DNA of 64,000 nucleotides from Bacteroidales bacterium (GTDB lineage Bacteria; Bacteroidota; Bacteroidia; Bacteroidales; UBA1402). The notes below the pieces were generated by a model that was not told the origin of the DNA, did no database searches, and saw nothing but the letters and a program-made list of their open reading frames with translations. Made by a program: the position numbers and the translations under genes. Where the stretch lies: contig JAFUIP010000014.1 of assembly GCA_017468435.1 (NCBI GenBank), forward strand, positions 186,001-250,000, written 5' to 3'. Shown here piece after piece: positions 19,133-28,905 of the stretch (the stretch's first letter is position 1; the number at the start of each line of letters is the position of its first letter).

Positions 19133-20368
19133 TCAGTTGAAAAATAAGTAGCAAACAAAAATAGCAGCGAGAATACCCGCCATATCTGCGATTAATCCGG
19201 CGCCCACGGCATAGCGTGTTTTCTTAATGCCTACAGAGCCGAAATACAGTGCAATGATGTAGAAAGTGGTGTCGGTGGCGCCTTGGAACAAGCAAGACAG
19301 TCGGCCGGCAAATGAATCGGGACCGAATTCGCGCATGGTTTCAACCATCATGGCTCTGGCGCCGCTACCGCTAAGCGGCTTCATGAAAGCAGTGGGAAGC
19401 GCGTCCACAAATTTACTGTCGATATGTAAGGCGTTGAAGCACCAGGCGATGCCGTCGGTGAGCATATCCAAGGCTCCGGAAGCTCGTAAAACACCAATTC
19501 CAACCAGCATTCCCACCAGATAGGGAATAATCTTCACCGAAGTTTCAAAACCGCCTTTTGCGCCATCTATAAAGGCCTCGTACACATTGATTTTCTTGTA
19601 AAGTCCGCCCACCATGAAGGCCACGATGATAGCCAAAAGCAAACTATTGCTGAGCAAGCCGGACACTTGGTTCATCGTTTCTTTGTCCATGTTGGCAAAC
19701 CAAAAGACCAAGCCCGCAATAACCAGCATGATACCGCCTATCCATGCTAAGAAAGTCTTGTTCCACAGATTCAGTTTTTGCCTGATTCCCACGTAAATAA
19801 TGGCTGTCAGAGTGGATACGAAGGTGGCAATCAAAATAGGGATGAATACGTCGGTGGGGTTGGCTGCGCCCAAAATGGAGCGTTGCGCAATGACAGACAA
19901 TGGTATAATGGTGATACTCGAGGTGTTCAGTGCCAAAAACATAATTTGCGCATTCGAGGCCGTTTCTTTGTTGGGATTTAATTCCTGCAGGCTTTGCATG
20001 GCTTTCAGTCCCATGGGCGTGGCCGCATTGTCGAGACCCAGCATATTGGCCGAGAAATTCATCACCAATTCTCCGTTAACGCGATGGTTTTTAGGGACTT
20101 CCGGGAATAATTTTTCGAAGAAGGGCCCAACGATACGCGAAAGAAAATTCACCGCGCCGGCTCTTTCGCCTATTTTCATGAAGCCCATCCAAAGTGTCAT
20201 GATGCCCACCAAAGGCAGACAAATGTCCATCACGGCAAATTCGGCCATTTCGAAGCTACTTGTCATGATGCGTTCAAACACACCGCTGTCGCCGAAAAAA
20301 ATGCTTTGCACGATGGCAACCACGAAGGCAATAATGAAAAATCCTACCCAAATATAATTCAGTACCAT
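19133..20368 (-). CDS. Nucleoside-recognition (Gate) domain membrane protein, SpmA-SpmB fusion type
   Basis: A 411-residue integral membrane protein with around ten predicted helices. It joins two Gate/nucleoside-recognition domains: the N-half with NFSANMLGLDNAATPMGLKAM resembles spore maturation protein SpmA, and the C-half with LSGSGARAMMVE...GPDSFAGRLSCLFQGATDTTFYI resembles SpmB. In non-sporulating Bacteroidota such fusions occur and their role is not established; transport is inferred from the fold. It sits between ybeY and a flippase gene, 6 bp from the latter. Confidence 0.85.
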   Translation of the reverse strand: MVLNYIWVGFFIIAFVVAIVQSIFFGDSGVFERIMTSSFEMAEFAVMDICLPLVGIMTLWMGFMKIGERAGAVNFLSRIVGPFFEKLFPEVPKNHRVNGELVMNFSANMLGLDNAATPMGLKAMQSLQELNPNKETASNAQIMFLALNTSSITIIPLSVIAQRSILGAANPTDVFIPILIATFVSTLTAIIYVGIRQKLNLWNKTFLAWIGGIMLVIAGLVFWFANMDKETMNQVSGLLSNSLLLAIIVAFMVGGLYKKINVYEAFIDGAKGGFETSVKIIPYLVGMLVGIGVLRASGALDMLTDGIAWCFNALHIDSKFVDALPTAFMKPLSGSGARAMMVETMREFGPDSFAGRLSCLFQGATDTTFYIIALYFGSVGIKKTRYAVGAGLIADMAGILAAIFVCYLFFN

Positions 20369-20374
20369 AAGCGT

Positions 20375-21844
20375 TTATTTTTTCTTGAAAACGGCCAAAG
20401 GCAAATCTTTTGTCATCACCACCACTAAGAAGAATCCGAGCAAGAATGTTCTGGCTATCAGTTTCCAAACCACAGATTCTATCGGCAGATTCATTCCGAC
20501 GGTAAACAGGAAAATGCTCAGCGCAGAATAGAACAATGCCGATTTCATATCGTATTTGATGGGATAATATTTTTGTCCGAGCGCCCAGCTGATCAGCATC
20601 ATCAAGAAAAAGCAGACGAGCGAGGTCCAAGCGGCTGCTTCATAACCGAATTTTGGCACAAAAAGTATGTTGCCCAACACTGTCAGCACGCAACCGAAAA
20701 TCGAAATATACGCGCCCCATTGCGTTTTGTCGGTGAGTTTGTACCAAAGTGACAGATTGAAGTAAATGCCTTGGAAAAGATAACATATCAACACGATGGG
20801 AACTACCACCAAACCTTCGTGATACTGCGGTGAAATAATGTATTTCAGAATATCTATGTAGAACATCACGCCTAAGAAAATAAACCAGGCAAAAATGATG
20901 TAATATTTCATGGCTTCCACGTACGAACTTCGCTTGTCTTCGCCTTTGTTTTTCGCGAAAATAAAGGGCTCGTAGGCGTAGCGGAAGGCTTGCGTGAACA
21001 TCATCATGATGATGGCGATTTTGTAACAGGCTCCATAAATACCCAATTGGCTTTGCGCAAGGGCTTGGTCGTCAAACAAATGTTTGAAGATGATTTTGTC
21101 GAAAGATTGGTTCATGATGCCGGCGATGCCCAAGACAAGCAAAGGAAGCGAATATCGTAGCATACTGCGAAGCAATTTTCCGTTGAAATCGGGTTTGACG
21201 CGGCAAACGGGAAGCAAGGCAAGAAGCGTGATGCCGGTAGAGAAGGCATTGGCCAAAAATACGTATCCCACGCCGTAATCGGGTTTATAGAACCAAGAAA
21301 TCAATTCGGGATTCCAAGCATGGATTTTCGGGCAAATCCACAGGAAAAACAAGTTCATGAAAATGTTCACTCCGATAGAAAGTAGCTTCAGAGCGGCGAA
21401 TTTCATGGCCTTGTTTTGATAACGCAAATAGGCGAAAGGAATGCAAGAGAAGGCATCCACTGCGACAATGCAAATCATCATGCCCACAAAGTCGGGATGG
21501 CTTTCGTAGCCCATGAATCCGGCAATTTGGGGCAGAAACAGCAAGCCCAGCAGGATAAACAGCGACGAAGTGCCTATCAGGCTGAAAAGCGTGGTGGAAT
21601 AGACTTGTTTGGCGTTTTCACCGGCCTTGTTGACAAAGCGGAAGAATCCGGTTTCCATGCCATAAGTCAGAATAACGATAACAAGCGCCGTCCAGCTGTA
21701 AAGCTCGGTGACCATGCCATACTCGCCCGATTCGCGCAAGGTATAGGTGTAAAACGGCACCAAGCACCAGTTCAGAAATCGTCCGATGATGCTGCTTAGG
21801 CCGTAAATGGCGGTGTCTTTGAACAAAGTCTTGATGTTGGCCAT
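20375..21844 (-). CDS. Polysaccharide/LPS flippase (Wzx-like)
   Basis: A 489-residue membrane protein with about twelve to fourteen helices and the MATE/MVF-like layout of polysaccharide biosynthesis exporters. The start MANIKTLFKDTAIYGLSSIIGRFLNW and the repeated Arg/Lys-rich cytoplasmic loops are typical of Wzx-type lipid-linked glycan flippases in Bacteroidota. No glycosyltransferase cluster adjoins it; it sits 1 bp from the ruvB end and 6 bp from the SpmAB-like gene, so it is part of a housekeeping run. Substrate cannot be told. Confidence 0.85.
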   Translation of the reverse strand: MANIKTLFKDTAIYGLSSIIGRFLNWCLVPFYTYTLRESGEYGMVTELYSWTALVIVILTYGMETGFFRFVNKAGENAKQVYSTTLFSLIGTSSLFILLGLLFLPQIAGFMGYESHPDFVGMMICIVAVDAFSCIPFAYLRYQNKAMKFAALKLLSIGVNIFMNLFFLWICPKIHAWNPELISWFYKPDYGVGYVFLANAFSTGITLLALLPVCRVKPDFNGKLLRSMLRYSLPLLVLGIAGIMNQSFDKIIFKHLFDDQALAQSQLGIYGACYKIAIIMMMFTQAFRYAYEPFIFAKNKGEDKRSSYVEAMKYYIIFAWFIFLGVMFYIDILKYIISPQYHEGLVVVPIVLICYLFQGIYFNLSLWYKLTDKTQWGAYISIFGCVLTVLGNILFVPKFGYEAAAWTSLVCFFLMMLISWALGQKYYPIKYDMKSALFYSALSIFLFTVGMNLPIESVVWKLIARTFLLGFFLVVVMTKDLPLAVFKKK

Positions 21845-21845
21845 G

Positions 21846-22868
21846 TCAGAACAATTCTAAATCTTTACTGAAACGATCGCGTCCGAGGTGCTTCCACGCC
21901 AGCTCGGTCACTTCGCGACCTCGCGGCGTGCGCTTGAGGAAACCTTCCTGAATGAGGAAAGGTTCGTACACGTCTTCCAGGGTGCCGGGATCTTCGCCCA
22001 GCGCCGTTGCAATGGTTGTCAGGCCCACCGGTCCACCTTTGAATTTGTCGATGATGGTGAGCAAAATTTTGTTGTCTATTTCGTCGAGTCCGTAGGTGTC
22101 GATGTTGAGCGCCGACAGGGCGAACTGTGCAATCTGCAGCGTGATACGTCCGTTGCCTTTTACCTGAGCGAAATCTCTCACACGACGAAGCAGGGCATTG
22201 GCCACACGTGGCGTTCCACGACTTCTGCGGGCAATTTCCACGGCGGCTTCCATGTCGCAAGGAATCTGTAGCAATTTGGCCGAACGAAGCACGATGTCTT
22301 TCAGAATCTCCGTCTCGTAATAATCGAGGTGACAGTTGATACCAAAACGAGCTCTCAGTGGAGCAGTGAGCATACCGCTGCGCGTGGTGGCGCCAATCAT
22401 GGTGAAAGGATTCAGATCCAAGCGGATAGAACGCGCGCTGGGCCCTTTGTCAATCATGATGTCAATGCGGAAATCTTCCATGGCAGAGTAGAGGTATTCT
22501 TCCACCACAGGGTTCAAGCGATGAATTTCATCGATAAAAAGCACATCGTGAGGTTCTAAGGAAGTCAGCAAGCCGGCCAGATCGCCGGGTTTATCCAAGA
22601 CTGGTCCGGAAGTCACTTTGAAACCGACGCCCAATTCGTTGGCAATGATGTTGGACAAAGTGGTTTTTCCCAATCCGGGAGGTCCGTGCAGCAAGACATG
22701 ATCCATGGGTTCTTCACGCATTTTCGCGGCAGAAACAAAGATGCGCAAGTTTTCCACAATCTTTTGTTGTCCGCTGAAATCGGAAAAACGCAAAGGTCTC
22801 AATGCTTTTTCAATTTCACGTTCTTTTTCGTTGAGATACTGGTCTCTGATGTCAAACTGATCGGCCAT
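21846..22868 (-). CDS. ruvB: Holliday junction helicase subunit RuvB
   Basis: A 340-residue AAA+ motor that drives branch migration with RuvA. Walker A is [11 protein letters not shown], Walker B is LFIDEIHR, sensor 1 is [18 protein letters not shown], and the C-terminal winged-helix segment has [29 protein letters not shown]. The frame extends to 22988, but the ATG at 22868 starts [14 protein letters not shown], the normal N-terminus. It appears to lead the run ruvB-flippase-SpmAB-ybeY-mnmG on this strand. Confidence 0.97.
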   Translation of the reverse strand: MADQFDIRDQYLNEKEREIEKALRPLRFSDFSGQQKIVENLRIFVSAAKMREEPMDHVLLHGPPGLGKTTLSNIIANELGVGFKVTSGPVLDKPGDLAGLLTSLEPHDVLFIDEIHRLNPVVEEYLYSAMEDFRIDIMIDKGPSARSIRLDLNPFTMIGATTRSGMLTAPLRARFGINCHLDYYETEILKDIVLRSAKLLQIPCDMEAAVEIARRSRGTPRVANALLRRVRDFAQVKGNGRITLQIAQFALSALNIDTYGLDEIDNKILLTIIDKFKGGPVGLTTIATALGEDPGTLEDVYEPFLIQEGFLKRTPRGREVTELAWKHLGRDRFSKDLELF

Positions 22869-22947
22869 AGCTGATAGATTTCCTAATGAACAAAATAATC
22901 TCCAAAGGTAATACCCAAATCGTCTTTTTGCAAGCGCAAATGTCGAT

Positions 22948-22980
22948 AAAAAAACGGGCAGAGAATTTTCTCCACCCGCT
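22948..22980 (-). terminator. Rho-independent terminator of the second pectate lyase gene
   Basis: On the minus strand the sequence forms a stem of CGGG, two G-T wobbles, then GAG pairing with CTC, over an A/T-rich loop, followed at once by seven T residues. It lies 24 bp past the pectate lyase stop and 80 bp before the ruvB start. Confidence 0.75.
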
Positions 22981-23003
22981 TTATTCAAGTATGTTTCAAG
23001 AGA

Positions 23004-24545
23004 TTATTTGAAACTAATTTCGTCAACGTTGTTACCTAAGTTGCGATAATCTTTATATTCGGTAGGATTGGTACCATTGAGGTATTCTTCCAAGTTGGTG
23101 TAACCGTCGCCATCCAAGTCAGTCTTACCGTCGGCAGCGTTCTTGGCGTTCAAGTTATATTCCTTTTCCCACTTGTCAGGCATACCATCTTTGTCGCTGT
23201 CTTTCAACACTTCTTTGGGGTTGAAAGTCATTTCGGGATAACCACCCACTTCGCTGATATCCTTGATGATACCGGTTTCGGTAGTAGTCTTTCCACTGCG
23301 AACCATTTCAGTAACACGGGTATCAACAGCATCACGTTTGGGCAGGGTTGCACCAGCGTAAGCCAAAACGGATTCGTAAGCTTCGTAAGCAGTCTGGTGA
23401 GGACAAACAGGCCATCCTTCGAAAGGAGTGTTCACGCGAGCCAATCTTTCGTCGCCACGCATACCTTTCCAGTTGTCGTTGGTTACTTCGGCGTTGTCGT
23501 GCATAACGTTACCGGCAACATACCACTTACCAGGACGATTCTTAGGATTCTTTTCAACATCGTACCAATCGCCTGCAGCCCAAGCACTACCAGGAGAATA
23601 CATGTGACGAGCTTCGATACGAGCAAATACGGCGCGCATATTTTCGTTGGTAGCAGGACCGGGCTTGTAATAGTTGTTGATAACGTTGATCAAAGAAGTT
23701 TCGTCACCACCGTCCATGGTACGATGACGCCAGTTGAACACTACATTGTTGCGATAGTCGAAAGCACCGCCCATACCGATAGATGGGTTACGAGCTGTGT
23801 TACAAGCGAACAAATTGTGGTGTTGGGTTGAAGGATTACCACCCCAGGTACCACCGAAAGCGTGGTTTCTAGCATTCAAAGCTTCGCTTGAGATAGACCA
23901 TTGAATAGTGATAAACTTAGCGGGATCCTTAATCTGAGTCTTACCATCGGCAGAAGGTCTCATGTGACGATACAGAGAGATGTTTTCGTCCATACCCCAG
24001 CTGGTAGAACAGTGGTCGATAATGATGTGATGATCGGGATTTCCACCAATATTGTCGTCGCCTTGGCCGCCAACAGGCACACCACGACGTACACGAATAT
24101 GACGTACAATAACGTTATGAGTGTTGATATTGAAAGTACCGGCAATACAGATACCATCGCCAGGAGCCGTCTGACCGGCAACCGTCAGGTAAGGATGATT
24201 GATGTTGAGGTCGGTTTCCAATTTAATGATACCGGCAACTTGGAAAACTACGGTACGGGGACCTTCGGCTTCCAAACCTTCACGCAAACTACCGGGACCC
24301 TTGTCGTTCAAGTTGGTAACGATGTAAACATCACCACCACGACCACCTTGGGTAAACATACCGGCACCCCATGCACCAGGGAAAGCAGGAATTACCAGTT
24401 CGGGCAATCTTGGAGGATGAGGAGGAATCTGTCCGGGTTCGGGCACGATGGCAGAAGCATCGGCCACTTGAGCATTAGCCATAGCGCTGGCCAACACTGC
24501 AATAGCAAGAAAAACTCTCTTAAGATTTGAATTAATCTTTCTCAT
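23004..24545 (-). CDS. Secreted pectate lyase-like protein (PL1 fold), second copy
   Basis: A 513-residue exported protein. The signal peptide spans roughly residues 1-25 (hydrophobic core VFLAIAVLASAMANA). It shares with the 276-2477 protein the AFPGAWGAG...GGRGGDVYIVTNLNDKGPGSLRE opening, the AGQTAPGDGI repeat, the IIIDHCSTSWGMDE motif near residues 172-186 and VINNYYKPGP. The C-terminus has DSDKDGMPDKWE and LDGDGYTNLEEYLNG, calcium-binding thrombospondin-3/dockerin-like repeats. It lacks the long C-terminal extension of the other lyase. A terminator follows; no SusC/D genes are near. The two lyases are diverged paralogues, about 21 kb apart. Confidence 0.88.
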   Translation of the reverse strand: MRKINSNLKRVFLAIAVLASAMANAQVADASAIVPEPGQIPPHPPRLPELVIPAFPGAWGAGMFTQGGRGGDVYIVTNLNDKGPGSLREGLEAEGPRTVVFQVAGIIKLETDLNINHPYLTVAGQTAPGDGICIAGTFNINTHNVIVRHIRVRRGVPVGGQGDDNIGGNPDHHIIIDHCSTSWGMDENISLYRHMRPSADGKTQIKDPAKFITIQWSISSEALNARNHAFGGTWGGNPSTQHHNLFACNTARNPSIGMGGAFDYRNNVVFNWRHRTMDGGDETSLINVINNYYKPGPATNENMRAVFARIEARHMYSPGSAWAAGDWYDVEKNPKNRPGKWYVAGNVMHDNAEVTNDNWKGMRGDERLARVNTPFEGWPVCPHQTAYEAYESVLAYAGATLPKRDAVDTRVTEMVRSGKTTTETGIIKDISEVGGYPEMTFNPKEVLKDSDKDGMPDKWEKEYNLNAKNAADGKTDLDGDGYTNLEEYLNGTNPTEYKDYRNLGNNVDEISFK

Positions 24546-24651
24546 AAATAAAGTAATAAAATGGTTAATAAAATAGGGTCATTTTTAACTTTGCAAAGTA
24601 AGCTACAAAAAGATTGAGAAACAAGTTTAAATAATATCTTTTCCTCTAAAC

Positions 24652-25116
24652 TTATGTTAATAAAACCAATAATTCTGCAACACTTTTCTGCAATATCGGA
24701 TGTTTGAAATCGGCGGCAATTTCGCTCAAAGGTTTCAATACAAACTCTCTTTTATTCAGCAAAGGATGCGGAATCGTCAAATCCTTTTCGTTGAGAATCA
24801 GATTGTCGTAAAACAAAATGTCGATGTCGATAAGTCTGTCGTGATATTGGGCATTTTCCGTTTTCATCGTGCGTCCCAGTTCTTTTTCGATGTTTTGCGT
24901 CAGATGAAGACAAGCGCGTGCATCCAAATCGGTTTCTGCGATGAGACAGGCGTTCAGAAAAGCGTTGTCAGACGAAAACCCCCAGGGTTCACTATAATGA
25001 AAAGACGATCGGGCCACTATAGGTCCAATCGTCTCTTGTATTCGCTCGATGGCTCTTTGCAACGTTTTTTCACGTTGTCCGAGATTTGCGCCCAAACCAA
25101 GATAGAGCCAAGCCAT
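24652..25116 (-). CDS. folK: 2-amino-4-hydroxy-6-hydroxymethyldihydropteridine diphosphokinase
   Basis: A 154-residue HPPK of folate synthesis, transferring pyrophosphate from ATP to the pterin. It has LGLGANLGQREKTLQRAI at the start, SSFHYSEPWG, and the signature HDRLIDIDILFYDNL with the metal-binding DxD; PHPLLNKREFVLKPL follows. The ATG at 25116 is preferred over the longer frame since it gives the normal MAWLYLGLGAN start and lies 5 bp from the queA stop. Last gene of the ftsX-led run. Confidence 0.94.
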   Translation of the reverse strand: MAWLYLGLGANLGQREKTLQRAIERIQETIGPIVARSSFHYSEPWGFSSDNAFLNACLIAETDLDARACLHLTQNIEKELGRTMKTENAQYHDRLIDIDILFYDNLILNEKDLTIPHPLLNKREFVLKPLSEIAADFKHPILQKSVAELLVLLT

Positions 25117-25121
25117 AATTA

Positions 25122-26171
25122 TCAGATAATCAACATAGCATCTCCGTAGCAACCGAAGTTGTAACCTTCAGCCAAAGCCACTTCGTAAGCCTTCATAACA
25201 TTTTCGTAACCACCGAAGGCGGATGTCATCATCAGCAAGGTAGAGTAGGGCATGTGGAAATTGGTCACCATGGCGTCGGGCACACTGAAATCGTAGGGCG
25301 GGAAGATGAATTTATTGGTCCAGCCTTCGAAAGGTTTCACATGACCGGCGGCGCCTACTGAAGATTCCACTGCGCGCATTACAGAAGTACCGATGGTACA
25401 AATCTTGCGACCCTTGTCTTTGGCAGCGTTGATCAGGTTGGCGTTTTCTTCGGTGATGAACATTTGTTCGGAATCCATTTTGTGTTTGGTAAGGTCTTCC
25501 ACGTCGATTTCGCGGAAACCGCCCAAGCTGATGTGCAAAGTAATGTAAGCAGCGTCAACGCCTTTGATTTCCATGCGTTTCATCAATTCGCGGCTAAAGT
25601 GCAAGTCGGCAGAAGGCGCAACCACGGCACCTTCGTTGCGGGCAAAAATGGTCTGGAAATTGTCGGCATCTTCTTCGCAAACCGGACGGGTAATGTATTT
25701 AGGAATGGGCGTTTCACCCAAAGCAAACAAAGCCTTCTTGAAAGAGTCGTGGTCGCCGTCGTAAAGGAAACGCAGCGTTCTTCCGCGAGAGGTGGTGTTG
25801 TCGATGACTTCGGCTACCATGGAATCGTCTTCTCCGAAGTACAATTTGTTGCCGATACGGATTTTACGGGCAGGATCTACCAAAACGTCCCACAAACGGA
25901 ATTCCTCGTTCAGTTCGCGCAACAAGAAAACTTCGATTTGAGCGCCGGTTTTTTCCTTGTTTCCGTACAGACGAGCCGGAAAAACCTTGGTGTCGTTAAA
26001 GATGAAAACATCGCCTTCGTCAAAGTATTCCAAAATGTTTTTGAACAACTTGTGTTCAATCTCACCGGTGTCTTTGTGAAGTACCATCATGCGGGCCTCA
26101 TCGCGATGATAAGGCGGATTTTGCGCGATACGTTCTTCGGGCAAGTTGAATTTAAATTTCGACAGTTTCAT
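25122..26171 (-). CDS. queA: S-adenosylmethionine:tRNA ribosyltransferase-isomerase
   Basis: A 349-residue QueA that transfers and isomerises the ribose of AdoMet onto preQ1-tRNA to give epoxyqueuosine. Typical elements are [60 protein letters not shown] and the late [25 protein letters not shown] segment. The start at 26171 gives the family N-terminus and overlaps truB by 20 bp. Folate (folK) and tRNA modification (truB, queA) genes are grouped here. Confidence 0.96.
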   Translation of the reverse strand: MKLSKFKFNLPEERIAQNPPYHRDEARMMVLHKDTGEIEHKLFKNILEYFDEGDVFIFNDTKVFPARLYGNKEKTGAQIEVFLLRELNEEFRLWDVLVDPARKIRIGNKLYFGEDDSMVAEVIDNTTSRGRTLRFLYDGDHDSFKKALFALGETPIPKYITRPVCEEDADNFQTIFARNEGAVVAPSADLHFSRELMKRMEIKGVDAAYITLHISLGGFREIDVEDLTKHKMDSEQMFITEENANLINAAKDKGRKICTIGTSVMRAVESSVGAAGHVKPFEGWTNKFIFPPYDFSVPDAMVTNFHMPYSTLLMMTSAFGGYENVMKAYEVALAEGYNFGCYGDAMLII

Positions 26172-26892
26172 AAGAATGTTGTATAAGATGGTTTTTGAAT
26201 TCAATAATATCCAGACAGTTGTCTAAGGTGATATCGCCCACGCGGGTACGTTGCAAAGCTGTCAGGTAAGCGCCGCAATTCAAGGCCTGGCCAATATCGC
26301 GGGCAAGCGCCCTGATGTAGGTTCCCTTGCTGCAAACCACGCGAATGGAAACTGAAGGCCGTTGCGTTTCTGTTCCTTCTTTATAGTCTAAAAGTTCGAT
26401 TTCATCGATAATCAGTGTCTTGGCTTTCAGTTGCACTTCCTCGCCAGTTCGAGCCATTTCGTAAGCTCTGCGACCTTGAATCTTGCAAGCCGAAAACACC
26501 GGAGGAATCTGCTCGATGGTACCTACAAATTTTTTCAGACAATCTTCTACCAGTTCTTTGGTGACATGCGAATAATCGTAGGTAAAATCAATTTCCTTTT
26601 CCATATCGAAAGAGGGCGTGGTAGCACCCAATTCCATGGTGGCGATATACTCCTTGGTCTGATACTGAAACTCCTCTATACGTTTGGTGGCGCGTCCGGT
26701 GCAAACAATCATCACGCCGGTGGCCAAAGGATCGAGCGTGCCGGCATGGCCCACTTTCAATTTCTTTATCTTCAAACCTCGGCACAAGGCAAAACGCGCA
26801 TCGTTCACCAACTTGAAAGAGGTGAATCCCAAAGGTTTGTTGAAATAAAGGATTTGTCCTTCCTGATACTCTTCGGCCGTGAGAATGGTCAT
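26152..26892 (-). CDS. truB: tRNA pseudouridine-55 synthase
   Basis: A 246-residue TruB that makes pseudouridine 55 in the T-loop. The catalytic aspartate is D54 in [23 protein letters not shown] precedes it, and [17 protein letters not shown] in the form [15 protein letters not shown] follows near the middle. Length is on the short side but normal for the short TruB class. It sits 3 bp from uppP and overlaps queA. Confidence 0.96.
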   Translation of the reverse strand: MTILTAEEYQEGQILYFNKPLGFTSFKLVNDARFALCRGLKIKKLKVGHAGTLDPLATGVMIVCTGRATKRIEEFQYQTKEYIATMELGATTPSFDMEKEIDFTYDYSHVTKELVEDCLKKFVGTIEQIPPVFSACKIQGRRAYEMARTGEEVQLKAKTLIIDEIELLDYKEGTETQRPSVSIRVVCSKGTYIRALARDIGQALNCGAYLTALQRTRVGDITLDNCLDIIEFKNHLIQHSYETVEI

Positions 26893-26895
26893 ATT

Positions 26896-27693
26896 TTACA
26901 ATAAAGGTAAGACAATGGCCAACACACCGGCGATGGCACAATAAATAGCAAACCAAATCAGCTTTCCCTTTTTAACGATGTTCAGCATCCATTTGCAAGC
27001 CAAACAACCCGATACGAAAGCTGTGATAAAACCGACAATCAGAGAAGCGATGGGCAGGCCGTTTTGAGCAGCGGCAGCAAAATCACCGCCAACGATATCG
27101 AGGAACATTTCGCCCAAGATGGGAATAATCACCATGATGAACGAGAACTGAGCAATGCTTTCTTTTTTGTTTCCGAGCAAAAGACCCGTTGCAATGGTAG
27201 AACCAGAGCGAGACAAACCGGGCATCACGGCGCAAGCCTGAGCCAAACCGATGATGAAGGCGTCTCTCCACGAAATCTTTTCCTTGGTGCGAGGCTTGGC
27301 AAAATATGTGAAACTCAGCAAAGCAGCCGTCAGCAGAAGCATGCAACCCACGATGAGCAATCCGCTACCGAAAATGCTTTCCACCTTGTCTTTAAAGAAC
27401 ACACCGACAACGAGAATGGGCACCATCGACAGAAAAATTTTCATCAAATATTCCATGTCGTCGTTCCATTTGAAACCGAAGAAGTTCTTCACCAATCTCC
27501 AAATGTCTTTCCACAAAATAACGATGGTACTCATTACCGTGGCCGCGTGAACCGTGGTGGTAAAAATCAGGTTCTGCTCGCCACTGCTGCCCAGAATATA
27601 GTTTCCGATTTCGAGGTGTCCGCTGCTGCTGACAGGCAGATACTCGGTCAATCCCTGAACCAATCCAAGGATAAATGCTTCCCAAATACTCAT
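26896..27693 (-). CDS. uppP: Undecaprenyl-diphosphatase
   Basis: A 265-residue BacA/UppP membrane phosphatase that recycles undecaprenyl pyrophosphate for peptidoglycan and surface glycan synthesis. Signature motifs are [18 protein letters not shown] near residues 10-27 and [15 protein letters not shown] near 159-173; around seven to eight membrane helices are predicted. It overlaps the DUF3098 gene by 4 bp (ATGA type), indicating translational coupling. Confidence 0.96.
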   Translation of the reverse strand: MSIWEAFILGLVQGLTEYLPVSSSGHLEIGNYILGSSGEQNLIFTTTVHAATVMSTIVILWKDIWRLVKNFFGFKWNDDMEYLMKIFLSMVPILVVGVFFKDKVESIFGSGLLIVGCMLLLTAALLSFTYFAKPRTKEKISWRDAFIIGLAQACAVMPGLSRSGSTIATGLLLGNKKESIAQFSFIMVIIPILGEMFLDIVGGDFAAAAQNGLPIASLIVGFITAFVSGCLACKWMLNIVKKGKLIWFAIYCAIAGVLAIVLPLL

Positions 27694-27938
27694 TGTTCTT
27701 TATTTTCTGAATGTTTCTTACCAGGCTTTACCAAAATGCCATATACTACTACGGCAAAGCCGATAAATGCCACCGTAGGAGCGATAACGATGCGGCGCGT
27801 GCTGAAAATATCGGGGTTAAAAGCCTCTTGGGTAGAAGGTTCTCCCATCATCAACAAAAATCCGACAACCACTAAGATGAATCCAATGGCAATCCAGAGA
27901 AGGTTTTTTCCGCCTAAAGCAAATTTTTTGTTTTCCAT
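27690..27938 (-). CDS. DUF3098 small membrane protein
   Basis: An 82-residue protein with two membrane helices ([20 protein letters not shown] and [20 protein letters not shown]). The opening [10 protein letters not shown] and the [11 protein letters not shown] linker are characteristic of DUF3098, a small family found next to ftsX and uppP in this phylum. Its function is not known; the fixed neighbourhood suggests a role in envelope growth or division. It starts 6 bp past the ftsX stop. Confidence 0.88.
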   Translation of the reverse strand: MENKKFALGGKNLLWIAIGFILVVVGFLLMMGEPSTQEAFNPDIFSTRRIVIAPTVAFIGFAVVVYGILVKPGKKHSENKEQ

Positions 27939-27944
27939 ATTGTG

Positions 27945-28823
27945 TTATACGTAATAAAGTTCGTCAGCAGTCATGTTAAGGAATCGGTTCACAGAGAAGA
28001 TGGTAGCGAAGACGCTCAGCAACATTCCTATGGCCAATAAAGCAATGCCGATAAAAAGCATCGCCTCGTTGTTTATCATGGCTTGTAATCCGGGGAATAT
28101 TTTTTCCAATCCGATGATAGACAGATAATAAAGCCCGAAAGCAAGTACAGCGCTGATAATGCCGCAACGGAGATTCTGCAAAACGAAAGGTCTGCGGATG
28201 AAACTGCGTTTGGCGCCCACCAAACACATGGTGTGAATAAGGAAGCGTTTGGCATAAATCATCAGACGTACTGTGTTGCGAATCAGGAAGATAGAGATAA
28301 GTGTCAAAACCGCGGCCACCGCCAGCAAAACCTGTCCGATGGAGAGGATGTTCTTGTTTACCAATTGGATAAGATCTTCGCGATACACCACTTCTTGCAC
28401 GTAGGTGGGCGCAGAAAGCGTGTTTACCGTCTTCTTGATTTGTTCTATCTGAGTGTATTCCGAATTGATTCTGATTTCGATGGTGGCGGGCAGTGGATTG
28501 AATCCCAACAATTCTTCGGGACTTTCGCCCAATTCTTTGCTCAATTCTTCCAAGGCTTCTTCCTTGCTGATGTAGGTGTGGTCTTTGGCCCATTCCGAAT
28601 TGGAGATTCTGTTGCGGAAAGATTTCAGCTCATTAGCAGTGATGTCGTCTTCGAGAACCACCGTCAGGCTGATGTTTTCTTTGGCTGCGCGGGAAATTTC
28701 GTGGGCAAAAAGACCCAAAGTCATCATCACGGCAAAAAGCAACAACACCAGGCTGATGCTGATGGTTGCCGTCAATCTTGAGCCGAAAACCCGGCTGCTG
28801 GTTCGTTTAAGTTTTTTACCCAT
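27945..28823 (-). CDS. ftsX: Cell division protein FtsX
   Basis: A 292-residue FtsX-type permease with four helices: one near the N-terminus (about 17-40), a periplasmic domain, then three helices from about residue 170 on. With FtsE it forms an ABC-like complex controlling peptidoglycan hydrolases at the septum. ftsE is not in this window. A TACTTTTG box at 28860-28867 precedes it, and the genes down to folK follow closely, so it likely opens a six-gene operon. Confidence 0.93.
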   Translation of the reverse strand: MGKKLKRTSSRVFGSRLTATISISLVLLLFAVMMTLGLFAHEISRAAKENISLTVVLEDDITANELKSFRNRISNSEWAKDHTYISKEEALEELSKELGESPEELLGFNPLPATIEIRINSEYTQIEQIKKTVNTLSAPTYVQEVVYREDLIQLVNKNILSIGQVLLAVAAVLTLISIFLIRNTVRLMIYAKRFLIHTMCLVGAKRSFIRRPFVLQNLRCGIISAVLAFGLYYLSIIGLEKIFPGLQAMINNEAMLFIGIALLAIGMLLSVFATIFSVNRFLNMTADELYYV

Positions 28824-28859
28824 ATTTTTCTTTTGCGCAAACTTTCCCTAAATTCGCCG

Positions 28860-28867
28860 CAAAAGTA
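28860..28867 (-). promoter_or_regulatory. -7 box of the ftsX-to-folK operon
   Basis: Minus-strand TACTTTTG matches TAnnTTTG and lies 37 bp upstream of the ftsX ATG in the gap to miaB. A -33 element is not obvious. Confidence 0.5.
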
Positions 28868-28905
28868 GTTATAAAAATATGAAAATGTGCTATCTGAGAG
28901 CGTTT

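Noticed and set aside
19133..20368. Evidence of sporulation
   Set aside because: SpmA/SpmB-like fusions occur in non-sporulating Bacteroidota; no other spore genes are seen.
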